The notes under the pieces were generated by a model. The model worked only from the letters and a program-made list of their open reading frames with translations, ran no database searches and was not told the origin of the DNA. A program made the position numbers and the translations under genes. This document shows positions 25,043 through 38,031 of a DNA stretch of 64,000 bases, piece by piece; the stretch's first letter is position 1, and every line of letters begins with the position of its first letter. The stretch is from Lactarius indigo (Eukaryota > Basidiomycota > Agaricomycetes > Russulales > Russulaceae), in assembly GCA_025766275.1 (NCBI GenBank), contig JAFKAC010000040.1, positions 1 through 64,000 of the forward strand, given 5' to 3'.

Positions 25043-26715
25043 CGTAGCAGGGTGGCTTCTCGGCTGTGGACTTGTAGAACGGCAGACGACAGGAAGGTGT
25101 GGTGATTATACCCCTGTGGATTTAGGGAGATCGATAGATGTGTCAGATGGGTGAGAGAACGCTCGATGAGAGGGGGGGAGGAGAGGGAGTGTCCGTTGAT
25201 GAGGAGGAGATGAGTGGAAAACAGCTGTATTTAAATGGTCCCGGGAGGGCTGAGTCCACAACCTCCGCCGACGATGCCGAGAGTGTCTTTTGTGCGCGCC
25301 CACAGTCGCGCCCCGCCCAAACACCCAGGAAAGGGAGGTTTTGGCGGAGACTCACCGACGCCCACAGCGCGCCCTCAAGCAACAGCAGTAAAAATTGCTG
25401 CATAAAGCAGAAAATTGCGGACGCCTACAGCCGATCGGCCCAAGCCACAAGATCGCACTTGAATGGGAAATTGTCCACTGAAAGTCCAGAGATGGCAGGT
25501 TTTCGTCGCTACCACAATGCTGTGACCAGCAGGAGGTCATAAGCGGGGTCGGAGTGGGAAAATAAGGCCGTCTCGACCTCCCGTAGACTCTAGCCATAAA
25601 GTACGCAGGTGGGAGGCGAAGATATTGTGGGCCACATGGGATCAGCAGGGCGCGTAACTGGGGCGAAACGTCGCATTAAAGGAATGCAGGTGTGTAGTAG
25701 ATTGGACAGTGAGCGAAGATGAGGGCGTCGCCAAGGAAGAATAGTACGGCAGTATAAAACAAAAGAGCAAGACCTACAGAAGAGACCGCATAGGGCCAAG
25801 TCGCAAGCTTGTGATGTCTTAGATTGACGATCGCGGAGTGCGGAGATTCGAAACTAGCGAGGTGAGACAAGAGAGGGGGATCCATTGAATCAATGCACAG
25901 ATAGACCGCGCGGATACGAAGCGTCAGAGTATTTGTCGAGGCGTTGATGTTGTCTAAAAGAGTACCCAACGACAACCGTGACGCTGACCTACGTTTAAAA
26001 CGATCACTGCTCAGGTTCCCGAACCATCGAGGTTGTAACGCGCGATGTATACCCCACGGGGAGTTCAGGCGATGGAAATATTTATCTTTCTTCCCATGAA
26101 ACTTGACCAATGACAAACCTAGGGACTATGCGGCACAGGGCGCGTATCGGCGTCCCTCTTTCTTGCTGTCGCTGACTGAGGTTGGGCAACGGAGCTGGAG
26201 CCGCAGTCGGCCCGGAGGCCCGCGGCCTGCCACGAGGGAGGTTTTTGGAGGTTGTTGTTGATGGACTCCCTGGTAGACTCCACTTGTTGGTGGCGATACT
26301 CGAGAGAAACCTCACATCGTTCGGCCTTCGTAAGGGTGCCACGGAGACTCTGCGCATTCTAGGCAAATTGCCTTGTCTCACCCAAAGTTATCAAGAGCAT
26401 TGAGGACGTGGTGATCGAGGTGGCCACGCGGATTTTACGCTGAATAATACTAACGTCACTGGCCCCCTTGTCTTTGTCTGTCCGGGCATCCCTCGGTGTA
26501 CATTTCTAAGTCGAACGACAATACACCTTCGTGCCAAGTGTATCGACACGTCATCCCATTACCTTCCAATGAGACTCTTCCTACGATGCCCTCAGAAACC
26601 AAACTATATGCATCTGAATTACTCAATACGACGAGGGCCCGACTGGCCAAATATAGTGATACAATATATTAGTAAGATACAATAGTCTACACTGACAGCA
26701 TACGGTTCGATTGGA
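25043..26715. other. intergenic with weak open frames
   Basis: Upstream of the zinc-finger gene, no firm gene. On the minus strand two frames are open, 25676-26116 (with a hydrophobic segment SVGLALLFYTAVLFFLGDAL) and 26082-26381 (Arg/Ser-rich, somewhat like a mitochondrial presequence). They overlap in different frames and might belong to one spliced gene, but I could not join them convincingly. Confidence 0.3.
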
Positions 26716-28671
26716 TTACACCTCAACCTCAGACCACCCATCCTCGATGTCGTCATCGTCATCGTCCTGCCCTACGCCCTCCCCTTTGAGCCTCGGTGAG
26801 GTAACCATGCGTAATGCTGAGACGCCGTCAGGAAGAGCGGGGGGAAGAAACGCAGGAGAAACCGGAGTAGAAGTCAAAGTAACGCCTTCGGCGGATAGGG
26901 AGACGGTTTCTTCACGAGTCCCTGACGTTACGGAGACCGAGGGTTCATCTGCGGGTATCAATTTTTCGGCAATGGGAGTATATATCGACTTCGGAAGGTC
27001 CCCCGGATAAGCAACTTCGTCCTGGACTGTGGCCGGTCTTGTGGGTGACGTTGGCGAGGTAACAACCTCTGTCGATTCCTCAGCAGATGCGGAGGATATG
27101 TCTTCGATCGCGCTGTCATCCGGCACGACATCGGCCGAATCGGCGGCGTTGTTCACAACGTCGACTTCAGATGCAGACGCTGGGGCAGGACTCGAATAGC
27201 TGATAGCCGTAGGGATCGATGCGACATGTTCTTCTTCCTCGGTCTCAGGCTTAGCTTCGGTCACAGACGCTGCGCGTGAACCCGTATCCTCGTCTTCTAC
27301 GAGGTCAGATGACGAGGAGGTGGCTTCGGCGAGAGGGTCTTCACCGGGTTTGCCATTGTTCTTGGCAACTTCCCTTGCTCTCTTGACCTTCTTCTCGACA
27401 CCTTCTAGGGCCATCTCCACTTCTTTCACGACGGCTCTTCGTGCCACGCGAACCTCCTCGTCTCCGTCACTTTCAACGGCGTCGAGCTGCGCTAAGAGCC
27501 CCTCGAGCGCGTGTTCGTAAGCTCTTATGGGTGCGTTTGTGGGTGTGTACGCGAGTCCGTCGTCTTCGTCATCAGAAAAGTCGAGAGAGGGAGGAATAGA
27601 GAAATCGGCAGAGAATTTAGAGAGCGTGGCACGGATATCTTGGATAGTTTCAAGTGGAGAAATGATGGTTTTGGATGCTGGCGGTGCAGCTTGCTCAGCA
27701 GCAGCCGCGCGGTGGGTTTTAAAAGAGGCCTTTGCGGCCTCAGCGGAGGCGCCTTGCAGAGCGTCTGAACGTGAAAGATCGGTACCCTCGGGGGACCGTG
27801 TCGCACTGTCAATCTTCGTCTGTGAAAAGGACGTTAGTAACGAGGGAATCTAGGAAAACGCACGGTGCAAACCTACTTCAGGCGAAAGTCCAGATGTGTC
27901 ATTGGCGTCCCTCTCAGGAGTGTATTGAGCAAGGTGGTTGAGAGTAGCGCGAGCAAGATTCTGCACGTCTTCATCTTGGTTATCACTGGCAATTTTTCGC
28001 AAGCGCGCCCTGAGAAGAGACTCCAAAGTCGGCACTGAGGTCCCGTTCTTAGGAACGAGGTGAGGAGCGGTCATGTGCTCTGACTGACCCTGATTAGGGG
28101 GGTCAGTACTGCTGGCGGACAACATGTACATACAACATACCTCTTCGTTAGCAGGAGATCGAGGCGTGGAATCGAGGGGTTGACTCCCTTCAGAAAATGT
28201 GACGTGCGTCTGAGGTATCTGTGCAGCAAGAACACTGGATATGGGTGTCCTACGTCGCTCCGGGATGCTGCACGCGACAGGGACCATGTGAGGTAGCGAG
28301 GGATGAACTTCTGGAATTGCCTTCCTAGCTGCCAGCGCTGCTGCACGCTCTTGTGCTAGTACCCTCTCGAGCTGTTGCACCTGCCGCTCTTTGCGTGCGC
28401 GGATGATTCGTTCCTGCAGCAAGCGCGCTTCTTCCTGACGTTGGAGAGCTTCTACACGAGCTCTAGATGCGGCTTCTTCGCGTGCGCGGAAAAGCTCCTC
28501 TTCAGCAACAAGATACTTGGCGAGTGCACGACGATAATGTGACTCGGGGTCTGTGGTCCGCGGAAGGTAAAAGTAGTCGGAGGTGGGTGGGTGTAGAGAG
28601 ATTATATCATCGGAGTAGACTGGACGTGCTGAGTAGTACGAGTGAGCAGCTGAAGGATAGAAACCGAGCAT
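26716..28671 (-). CDS. BAG-domain co-chaperone-like protein, copy 1
   Basis: Two main exons joined by an intron near 27.83-27.88 kb (SGLSPE / TKIDSATRSPEG). Starts MLGFYPSAAHSYYSARPVY at 28671. Domains in order: Tyr-rich head; Arg/Glu/Ala-rich coiled coil (HYRRALAKYLVAEEELFRAR onward); short motif VPTLESLLRARL; BAG domain PIRAYEHALEGLLAQLDAV, DGDEEVRVARRAVVKEVEMA (27.39-27.53 kb); a long acidic Ser/Glu/Pro-rich tail; and the end DDDDDDIEDGWSEVEV. BAG domains bind the Hsp70 ATPase domain and act as nucleotide-exchange factors. The acidic WSEV end matches an Atg8-interacting (LIR, W-x-x-V) core. Paralogous to the gene at 54445-56641. Divergent from the NLR gene starting at 29510, 838 bp away. 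Role inferred, not known. Confidence 0.8.
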
Positions 28672-29509
28672 AGCGTGAAGTTTTCTGAAAGTGTTGTGAA
28701 CCGTCTAACAGGTGTCGAAGTAACAATTTATACTCGGACCATTCGCTGTTCTCTCACTCTCTCGAGTGTGCGCGAAAAGTCGTCACTGTTCCAGAAATTA
28801 CTAGGATACACCAAATTTAGATTAGTCAGGCACACATCTTTCGCGCTCAGGGACCCACGGACTATGCCGATGACACGTGACACACTTCCAAGTAAAGGAA
28901 GGCAGGCAACATGGCACACAACCCATATCCGACACAGTACTGTATTTGGTTGAAGTGTCTGCCCCGAGTCCATGGAAAAACTCGTAATTGGACGAGGGTG
29001 TTCCCATTTCACATGGATCAGTGTGTCTACTGTTATAACAAGATTTATAACGTACCTTCACGCGTCCTGAGACCTGAGAACCCTGATGATGATCACTGTC
29101 ATGGTCCTGTCACCGTAGGGCAGTGGCGTCTCAGGCTGTAGTCTGGTCTCTGGTCTAGCCGGTTGTGAAATTACGGATTCGGCCATCTCTTCGCTCGAGT
29201 CTCAACTTTTGCCGTTCATCTCCAAGATGCTGTCTCAGCTTGGTCGAATACTTACATCGATAACTGCAAGTATCGCTGAATAGTACTGTTTGCGTTGCAC
29301 GGTTATCAGCCATGTTGCGTGGGAGCTCCAGTTCACTAGGCACCGGATCACCTGTCCCTCTCGATGTGGGCGTCAGACCTGTCATCCACTAGAACATGGG
29401 GCGGTGCGAATATTCACAGCCCAGGTATACGAAACCCCGTGTTTTCTGCTCGCCTCTACACACTTACCATTCTGCCATCACCAACAGACTTGCCGTCAGC
29501 GCAAGCACC
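28672..29509. promoter_or_regulatory. Divergent intergenic region between BAG copy 1 and NLR 1
   Basis: Contains both promoters of an opposed gene pair. No open frame is convincing. No individual factor site stands out strongly enough to call. Confidence 0.4.
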
Positions 29510-32500
29510 ATGTCTTCGTCCAACTTGGGCCAGACATCTCCCCCGTCCTCCAACTTCAAATCAATACTTGATGCCGCCTTGAGTCAAGCCTTGAGCAGGT
29601 ACAAGAAGAAGACTGGAAAACAACTTCTCGGCCATCCGCTCGCGACTAGGCTGCAACAATGTGATTCTGTCGATGCCATCTTGGCCATACTCCAAGACCA
29701 AGCCGAGGCGTTTCAACAATTTAGAGCTGGGGACCGGAGGTTGATGAAGTGGATCAGTCCAGTGGTGGATGTCCTCTACACGTTTTCTGCGACTCTTGGT
29801 GGAGCTTCTGGCCTGGTACTTCCTTGAAATTAGTTCGTGACAGCTTGAAGTGCATCCTAACGTTATGTGCAGGCGTTCGACCCTGCGGGGGTCATCTTTA
29901 CTGGGATCGGTGTCCTCCTTGCTGTCCGTACTTTTGCCGCAGCCGTTTGTGGACCCTCTTAACACCGACACTGTTATATAGGCGGCAAAAGACGTGAGAG
30001 CGAGCCACGAAGCGCTCGTTGAACTCTTTGAGCGCATCGAGAACTTCTTCAAGCGCTTTGGTGTTTATACTCAGATTTCGTTGACCGCAGAAATGGCGGA
30101 GGTATTTGTGAAGATCGTAGCCGAGGTGCTCTCTATCCTCTCCATCGCAACTAAAGAGGTGAAGCGAACGCGAGCAAGTGAGTCATTTCTGCAAGATATA
30201 CTTCACATTTGACCACTCTTATATTTGATCAGGAATATATTTCAGGAAACTATTAAGAAGGACAGATATCGAGGGCGCATTGAAGAGATTAGATAGCCTG
30301 ATAAAAGAAGAAGTCCGGATGGCTATAGCTCAGAATATGAAGGGTGCGTGGCCCGTCCGACTGGTTAGCCTTTAACGCTTAACTATTGACCACCCAGATG
30401 CCAAGAAAGCTAGCGATAATATAGACGAAATAAAATGTTCGTAACTACCTCCATCGCTGCGTTGTGAACACTGAAACTCGGCCGCAGGGAACCAGATAGA
30501 GCAAGACGTTCGAAAATGGTTATCTCCGCCAGACCCGTCGACAAACCACAACACCGCGTGTGAGGTCTACCAAAACGTACCGCCCACGTGGTTTTTCAGA
30601 GGCGGCGTATTCAAGGATTGGATATCAAATGGTTCCCTCTTGTGGATCCACGGGAAACGTACGTCCTTAGTATCATATTTCGCAGCTCAACTGCTGACGG
30701 TCTCACTTTGCGTAGCCGGCTCGGGGAAGAGCGTTCTTTGGTTCGTTGTTTCCCCACTGTTGTCGCCTGTGACGGTTCTCATGTTGAGTCCATCAAGCTC
30801 CGCAATCATACAACACATTATGACATCACGCGATGCTGGAAGGGCAACGTTGGCGTATTTCTACTTCGATTTTCAGGACGAGGAAAAACAAAACGTCCGC
30901 AACGTTGTTACCTCTCTCCTGGTCCAGCTTTCTGCGTACTCAAAGCCTTGTTGCGACATCATCTACCGTCTTTACTCGGCACACGGGAAGGGAGCGCAAC
31001 AGCCCAGCAATGGGGTCTTGATCGACCACCTAAAGGAGATGTTCACGGTAGAGGCTCAACACCCAAATTTTATCGTCATGGACGCTATCGACGAGTGTCC
31101 CGAGTCTGGGTTGCCAACCCCACGAGAGGCAGTGCTTAGCCTTGTGACGGACCTCGTTCGCCTGCAACTTCCGAATTTGCATATATGTGTCACAAGTCGC
31201 CCGGAGGTTGACATCCAAACAAAACTCAGGCCGCTTGCCGTAAATGCTATTTCGCTTCACGACGAAGCTAGACAAAAAATTGTCATTACCGATTACGTCA
31301 GCTCCGTTGTATCCTCGGACGAGCACATGAGGAAATGGCGGGACGAGGATAAGAAACTAGTTGTCAAGGAGCTCTCTGAACGAGCGGACGGAATGTGAGA
31401 GTATTTTTTCATGCTCTGTGATAAATTCTCTAATCGTGTATTGTACAGGTTCCAATGGGTATTCTGTCAGTTTAAGGTGCTGCGGCACGCAGTCCAACCA
31501 GATGTTCGAGCCATTCTCGAAAAGTTACCAAAGACATTGGACGAGACTTACGAACGCGTGTTGAGGGATATCAACGAGAACAATCGAGAGCACGCTCGTC
31601 GTCTCCTTCACTGCCTCGCAGTTGTTGTCCGGCCCCTCCGTGTCGAAGAGCTGGCCGAGATCCTTACATTTGACTTTGATACGGCCCGGGAAGGCATTCC
31701 GAAGTTCTATGCGGACCGGCGGCCGATTAACCAAGAGGTGGCTGTGCTGTCCATATGTTCGAGTCTAGTCACCGTCGTCGATAACCGGGGCTCTCGAGTG
31801 GTGCAATTTTCTCACCTGTCCGTCAAAGAGTTCTTGACATCAGATCATCTCGCATCTTCAACTGGACACCTTACCCCATATCGCATTCGCCTCGGACCCG
31901 CGCACACCATCCTCGCGCAGGCCTGTCTCGGATTTCTTCTCCATTTAGACGATCGCAACGACCATAAGAGTGTCAAGAGCTCCCCTCTGGCCGAATATGC
32001 GGCTCGACACTGGGTCGCACATGCTCAGTTCGGGGCCGTCGCTTCACGCGTGGAGGATGGAATGAAGTCCCTCTTCGACCTGGACAAGCCACATTTTGCG
32101 GCGTGGATCGGGCTATACGACATGGACGCGGAGTCTGGTGGAAGGTTACCATCGGAGGTACCAAGCCCGTTGTACTATTCGGCACTCTGTGGATTCCATA
32201 GCCTAATTCACCACATCGCTATTAAACACCCGCAGCATGTAAACGCTATCGGAGGCTCATTCGGGTTTCCACTGGTTGCGGCACTATGCAGAAACCATTT
32301 CCTGGTGGCGGAGCTCCTGCTCGAGCACGGTGGCGACGTTGATATTCGTGACACGAGAAAACAGACTGCGCTGCACATAACAATAGATCGGCACGACAGA
32401 CCCATCAACGCGGTGAAGTTTTTACTCGAACATGGAGCAGATGTGAATGCCCGGCGCGACGAACTCTGGACACCCCTACATCTAGCAATAAACATCGGAG

Positions 32501-35271
32501 AGTTCAAAGTGGCTCAGATGCTACTCGTGCATCAGGCAGACGTCAACTCGCAGAACGATGACGGCCAGGCTCCACTGCACCTGTTGTCTAGACGGGAGGC
32601 ATCCCAGGAAGAGGACGATAGTTCTAGCGCTGCAAAGCTATTACTGGAGTGGGGTGCGAACGTGGACGAGAAGGACAAAGACAACGCAACCCCGCTGCAT
32701 CTGGCATCCTACCATAAGAGGCTCGATATCGTACGGGTGCTACTTGTCCATGGCGCCAGCGCCGAAATGAAGAACAACCAGGGCGAGATACCATTGCAGA
32801 TAGTTTTAAGGAGAAATGGTGATAATATCCAAGACGATGGCGTTCGCGTTGCACAGCTATTACTGGAGCACGGCGCGGAAGTGTCTGCGCGAGACAAGTA
32901 TCACATATCTGCGTCCGATTTGGCGTGCTGCTTTGGGAAGAAGATCGGACAGGTTCTACTCGGCGATGGGCCAAAATTCAAATTAGAAAGCAACTGGGAT
33001 CAGACCGCATTTCAGCTGTGGATAGAAGGTGAGCATTACTCCCAATAACATTGTCTCGTTGTCACACCAATTTTTCCCCAGAGTGTGGCGCGGATGGGAA
33101 TATTCAAGACAAGTATGACACAATCCTGTTACATTCCGCGTCATACCATTGGAGGCCGAAGATGGCACAGATGCTACTTAATCATGGCGTCAAACCAGAT
33201 GCAAAGAACCACCGGGGCGAGAATGCATTGCATATGGTGTCACGAGGCAGATATGACTCGGAAAATGGTGTTCTTATTGCACAGCTCTTACTGGAACACG
33301 GAGTGGATGTGAACGCGCACGACAATAACCATGACTCCCCATTACATTCCGCATCCTATAATGGGAAGCTCGAGATTGCGCGCGTGCTTCTGGATCGTGG
33401 CGCACAAGCGAACGCGATAAACAACCGGGGTGAGACCCCATTACACCAAGTGTCGCAAGGCGAATATGAATCTCAGGCAGATGGCGTCCGTGTTGCACAG
33501 CTCTTACTAAATCACGGGGTAGATGTGGACGTTCAAGATAAGGATCGCGTTACCCCACTACATTTAGCATCCTGGTATGGGAAGCTCGAGATCGCAAGGC
33601 TACTTCTTGAGCACGCCGTTTTGAATGCCGGTCTAAAAGGTGAACATTACCCACGAGAACATAACCTTTATTTACTCACTTTTCATAGAGCACCCCTTAG
33701 ACTCGAACGTGCGACAAAAGGACCTAGAAACCCCACTACACTTTGCATGCTTCCGGGGAAAGCCGGAGATCGCACGGCTACTTCTCGACCATGGTGCGGA
33801 AGTCAACGCTAAGAACGACCAGGGGGAAACCCCATTACATCTAGTATCACGAGGCGAATATGACTCTCCAAGTGATGGCGTTCATGTTGCAATACTATTA
33901 TTGGGGCTCAGTACCGATGTGAATGCTCAAGATAAGGTCGACTGGACGCCGCTACATCATGCTTCCTACAATAGGAGACCCGAGATTGCACAGGTCCTTC
34001 TCTATCATGGTGCGAGAGTGGATGCGGAGAACGACCTGGGAGAAACACCGTTACACCTAGTACGACAAGGCAAATACGGCACCCAGGAAGGTGCTCACGT
34101 TGCACGGCTATTGCTGCGATCCGGTGTGGATAATAATGCTAAAGACCGGCGGAACTGGACACCGTTACATGCTGCATCTTACTATGGGAGGCCCGAGATT
34201 GTACAGGTGCTCCTCGATCACGGCGGAATAGTGAAAGCGGAAGACGACCAGGGCAAGACTCCATTGCACCAAGTATCACAAGGCAACTACGAGTCCCAAG
34301 AAGCTGGTGTCCACATTTCAGAGCTATTGCTGGAGCGTGGCGAAGACCCAAACGCTCAAGACAAGAAACGGGAAACTCCGCTACATGTGGCATCCCGCTG
34401 CGGGAGGGTTGAGATCGTACGAGTGCTTCTTGGACATGCTGCCGTGACTTGGGGACGGGCTCGCTTGCACCCAGGCTTGGAAGGTGTGTATTTCCGCTGG
34501 AAAAATAGATATTACGTTGCTCACAATTTTTTAGGGTACGGCACAGATGTGAACGCACTCGCTGAGAACAACTGGACCCCGTTGCATTGTGCATCCTCTT
34601 GGGGAAGGCTCGAGATCGCACGACTGCTCCTCGACCATGGTGCAAAAGTTAACGCGGAGACTGACATTGGAGAGACTCCCTTGCACGCGGTGGTGAACGG
34701 CAAATACGAATCCCAAGGAGATGGCGCTGGTATCGCACAACTGTTACTGGAGCGCGGCGCGGACGCAAACACACATCGCAAAGATCACTGGACACCATTA
34801 CACCTTGCTTCCTTCCTTGGAAAGCTCGAGATTGTAAAGCTGCTCCTCGAAAATGGCGCAAATGCAGACGAAGAGGGTGACAAACGCGAGACCCCCTTGC
34901 ACAGAGTATTGTGCCGCAAATACAAGCCCCAAGACTTGGATGGCGTCCACATTGCACAGCTATTACTACAGCACGGAGCGGGTGCCGACGCACGGGACGA
35001 GGACGAGCGTACGCCGTTACATCTTGCATCCAACTATGGAAAGCTCGAGGTTGCACGCCTGCTTCTTGACTGCGGTGCAAAAGTGGACGCCGTGGACAAC
35101 TTCGGCAGGACCCCATTGTATGGGGTATCACAAGGCAAATACGACTCTGAAGAGGCCGGCGTTAGTGTCGCACTACTATTATTGGAGCGTGGCGGGAATG
35201 TGAACGGACAAGGCAAAGGACAACGCATCAGGAAAAACCTACTTCGATATTTTAGCTGTATTATGACATAA
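29510..35271 (+). CDS. NLR-like STAND protein 1: Goodbye-NACHT-ankyrin, cut by transposon
   Basis: Start ATG 29510 (MSSSNLGQTSPPSSNF). Domains in order: fungal STAND N-terminal 'Goodbye' type domain (HPLATRLQQCDSVDAILAIL, VLYTFSATLGGASGL, AAKDVRASHEALVELFERIE); a linker exon; NACHT ATPase with Walker A PGSGKSVL on a tiny exon (30718-30742), Walker B FIVMDAIDECPE (31.06-31.1 kb) and sensor-like ICVTSRPE; a winged-helix-like part (RPLRVEELAEILTFDF, FSHLSVKEFL); then ankyrin repeats from about 32.15 kb. From 33.1 kb the repeats form a higher-order unit of two unlike ankyrins. Introns near 33030, 33640 and 34483 lie inside the repeat array. At 35226 the frame enters a Plavaka transposon and stops 46 nt later. 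The missing 3' part lies at 49772-50542. Such proteins act as intracellular sensors in fungal non-self recognition; the ligand here is unknown. Confidence 0.85.
35226..35240 (+). repeat. Left terminal inverted repeat of Plavaka
   Basis: CATCAGGAAAAACCT; pairs with 49757-49771 (one mismatch). The following 200 bp are very AT-rich with small inverted motifs (atcacccattat / ttcacccattgt-like). Confidence 0.75.
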
Positions 35272-35669
35272 TTGTGAAAAATTACCGATAATTTTGATTA
35301 TCACCCATTATAATTATATTTGTTTAACCCCCAGATATAATATTGATAGGATAGTAAAAATTTACCGGTAACCATAAATTATCAATAATTGCTCAAAAGT
35401 GGAAATATAATTCACGATAATTCACGAACAATGGGTGAAATTTTTTGCTAATCTACCACAAAATTATGTGCTAATTAAAATGATTGTTGGTCATCGAATT
35501 GATGTATCAGTTGCCAACGACTAAATATAGTGAGGTTAAAGGCACGAAGAATACTGAGCTGTTGAAGCGTTCCAGGTATAGTGAGCCAGTTCTACCAACT
35601 GTCAATATATGTTGGTAGGGATGAGCAGAGAAACATACAATTGGCTCATAAATTTGTCAAAGGAATTTA
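35272..35669. other. AT-rich subterminal region of Plavaka
   Basis: Non-coding, strongly AT-rich from 35272 to about 35480, with repeated ataattcacgataattcacg-type motifs. Such subterminal repeats in DNA transposons often bind the transposase; here that is inference. Confidence 0.4.
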
Positions 35670-37826
35670 TTATTCAAGGATATCAAGGTCGAGCTGTGCC
35701 ATTGGGGTACCTGAAGCACCATTATCAACCACGCTGCCACCCCAGCCAACCCAACAGTCAATACCACAATAGCACAAGTAGATAATTGCTGACGCACCTT
35801 GCCTGAGCATATATACTTGCCATCATTTTGTGGAACGCATTGCCCCACCCATCCCGAATGAATTCAAGTGTGGTAACATGATTTTGATAGACGTCAAAGT
35901 AAGCTGTGGTCGAAAATTCTGTACTTTGCTGAACACCAGTATGCCACTCATGTATCGACACATATAGCTGGTAATTTGGGTTAGTATGTTCATGTGCATA
36001 GGAAACACTGCACTCACCGCTGTTGCAACCAAGGCAACCATTGAAATTGGCACCTCACGCACCAGCTCCCCATCATCACCAGTGTTGCCGGTAAAAAAAT
36101 GATCAAATTGTGCCCTAAATGAATTGGTTCCTCCAGTAAAAAATAAGTCATGGATGACAAGGATTATCCGCGAGTTGCGATATGGTTGTGAGCGCATGAT
36201 GAGGTTATTCGAACCAAGGCCCTGACTAAAAGTTAGATCGCCATAACTGAATCAGAGTTGTTTACCTTTGGTCCCTTTGGGTACACATAATGATAACCCA
36301 AGAGTTGCCACTCAACAGATTGAACAATGTCCGCCAGCACCTTGGACATAAACTCAGCCAGAGTGATTGAGTTGCAATGGTCCTTGACCTCGCTGTGGAA
36401 AAGGGGTATACGAGCACGCAGCTTTGAGCCGATGTCAGTTGTGTAATCCTCAGCAGTGGAAGGACTTACCACTGGAATGATCTTCAACACATAATCGTTG
36501 TCATCAAGGAGTCGCTTTTGGACAGATGACGTGGAAGGTTTTGTCTTGGCAACTTTCTCGGCAGCTGTGTTAAGGGAATGTCTGATAAAAGGGGTGGCAA
36601 GGATGCCATCTGGGAACGCGTCATTGAAGATCAGTGATGCCCGGAGATCTTCGATTGCGCTCCGGACAATATCACGTATCAGTGGACGCTGTCCGGCCAG
36701 CATAAGTCGCTTTACGCCTGGAATGAAAATAAGGTTAGTATCAGTAGGCCAAGTCGATGTCGACTCAGTGGCCGCCTGTGCCCGATCCAGACATGGCTGA
36801 GCTGGGGCTACAACTTAAAAAGCTCAGTGTTGAGAACATGCATGGCATTGGTACTTATGTGTGGTTTTAGCTGGTACTGGTGGCGGCATGGGCAGAGAAT
36901 AGGAATTGCTCCCAGGTGACATGTTGTCGCTAGTTCCAGTACCAACCGTGTGGCTCACAGATGAGCGACGTCTGGCACCAAAGGCCAGATCCAGCCAGGA
37001 TGGTATCTGCGAAAATAGCTGTGAGACCAAAAGTTCAAGACCCATTGCAGACGCACCTCCGATGCCATTGCCTTTTGGAGCTTGCTCAGATCTTGGGCAA
37101 GGGCAGCCAGGTCGTCCTCATTGGTAGAGTCCTCCTCAGTTGTAGCATAAGGATCGTAATCCCTATCACCAGAGCGGAAGGTAGGTCCTGGACCAAAGAC
37201 ATATGTGGGAGCACGATGACAAGACGAGGCTAAAGAGGGGGAAAAAAATGTGTAAGTGGTTCGTTTGGCGAACAACAAACATGTTATGTCAGCTTTTCTC
37301 ACATGGTTGTGGCACGTGTCTGCTCAAGGGAGACACCTTGTTCCGAGTCACACTTGCGACACCCGCAGACGGCAGCTGTCTCACTGCTTCACTCTCACTT
37401 GTCAATTGAAGCTGCATAGGACGGCCACAACCTGGACCTTTGGATAGATCAGATAAGTCATCTGATCTGGTGGTGTTGTATGTACCAACATTCCGAACCT
37501 TTTTCGCGGCAGGAGTCGGAATAGGTTGTACTGCTGTGGGGATCCTGGGACTGTCATTGAGGGAGGCAAAGGTCTGTTTTCCCTTCCCTTTTCATCGTGT
37601 AAGCTAATACTGACTCGGGCGCATTGGACCCACCTATTAGATTACCCTGGGGTGGAATCAGATCGCCGATGTGTTGGACATTGGTGTCCTGGGGGGCAAC
37701 AACGCCAACTTCATTTATTGTATTCAGGTGCGTAGAATCTTCCACTGAAGCATGGCTTTCATTGAAACCCTCTGGTGGCTGAGTGTTCAGGAGTCACTGT
37801 GACTTGCAGCGGGTGCGTGGTGCCAT
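35670..37826 (-). CDS. DUF6532 protein carried inside Plavaka
   Basis: Multi-exon gene on the opposite strand to the transposase. A likely start is ATG 37826 (MAPRTRCKSQ); middle exons include FGPGPTFRSGDRDYDPYATT, LAALAQDLSKLQKAMASE and IPSWLDLAFGARRRSS. The conserved region carries RPLIRDIVRSAIEDLRA, NDAFPDGILATPFI, IILVIHDLFFTGGTNSF, then the hallmark GELVREVPISMVALVATAV, EWHTGVQQSTEF and VTTLEFIRDGWGNAFHKMMA. The probable end is PMAQLDLDILE with TAA at 35670-35672. DUF6532 is a basidiomycete-expanded domain of unknown function. Its location between the transposon ends suggests cargo or an accessory transposition protein. Exon borders near the N-terminus are uncertain. Confidence 0.65.
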
Positions 37827-38031
37827 TGGCAATGAGAAAAAAGAACGAGAACGAGAATGAGAATGAGTGGAATATAAATGTGAGTATGGCACGAAATGAC
37901 AGGAATTTGGATGAGGTTTTGGCTTGGAGGTATGTACCGTATTTATACTGACGATCCAGGTGCACTGATCAAAAGGTCCCCAGCACAAGTTGACATGCCA
38001 TTCTCCCCCCCCCCCTAACTTGAGCACACTC

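Noticed and set aside
31411..33048. Treating the 545-residue ankyrin frame as its own gene
   Set aside because: Splice sites join it to the NACHT exons before it and to more ankyrin exons after it.
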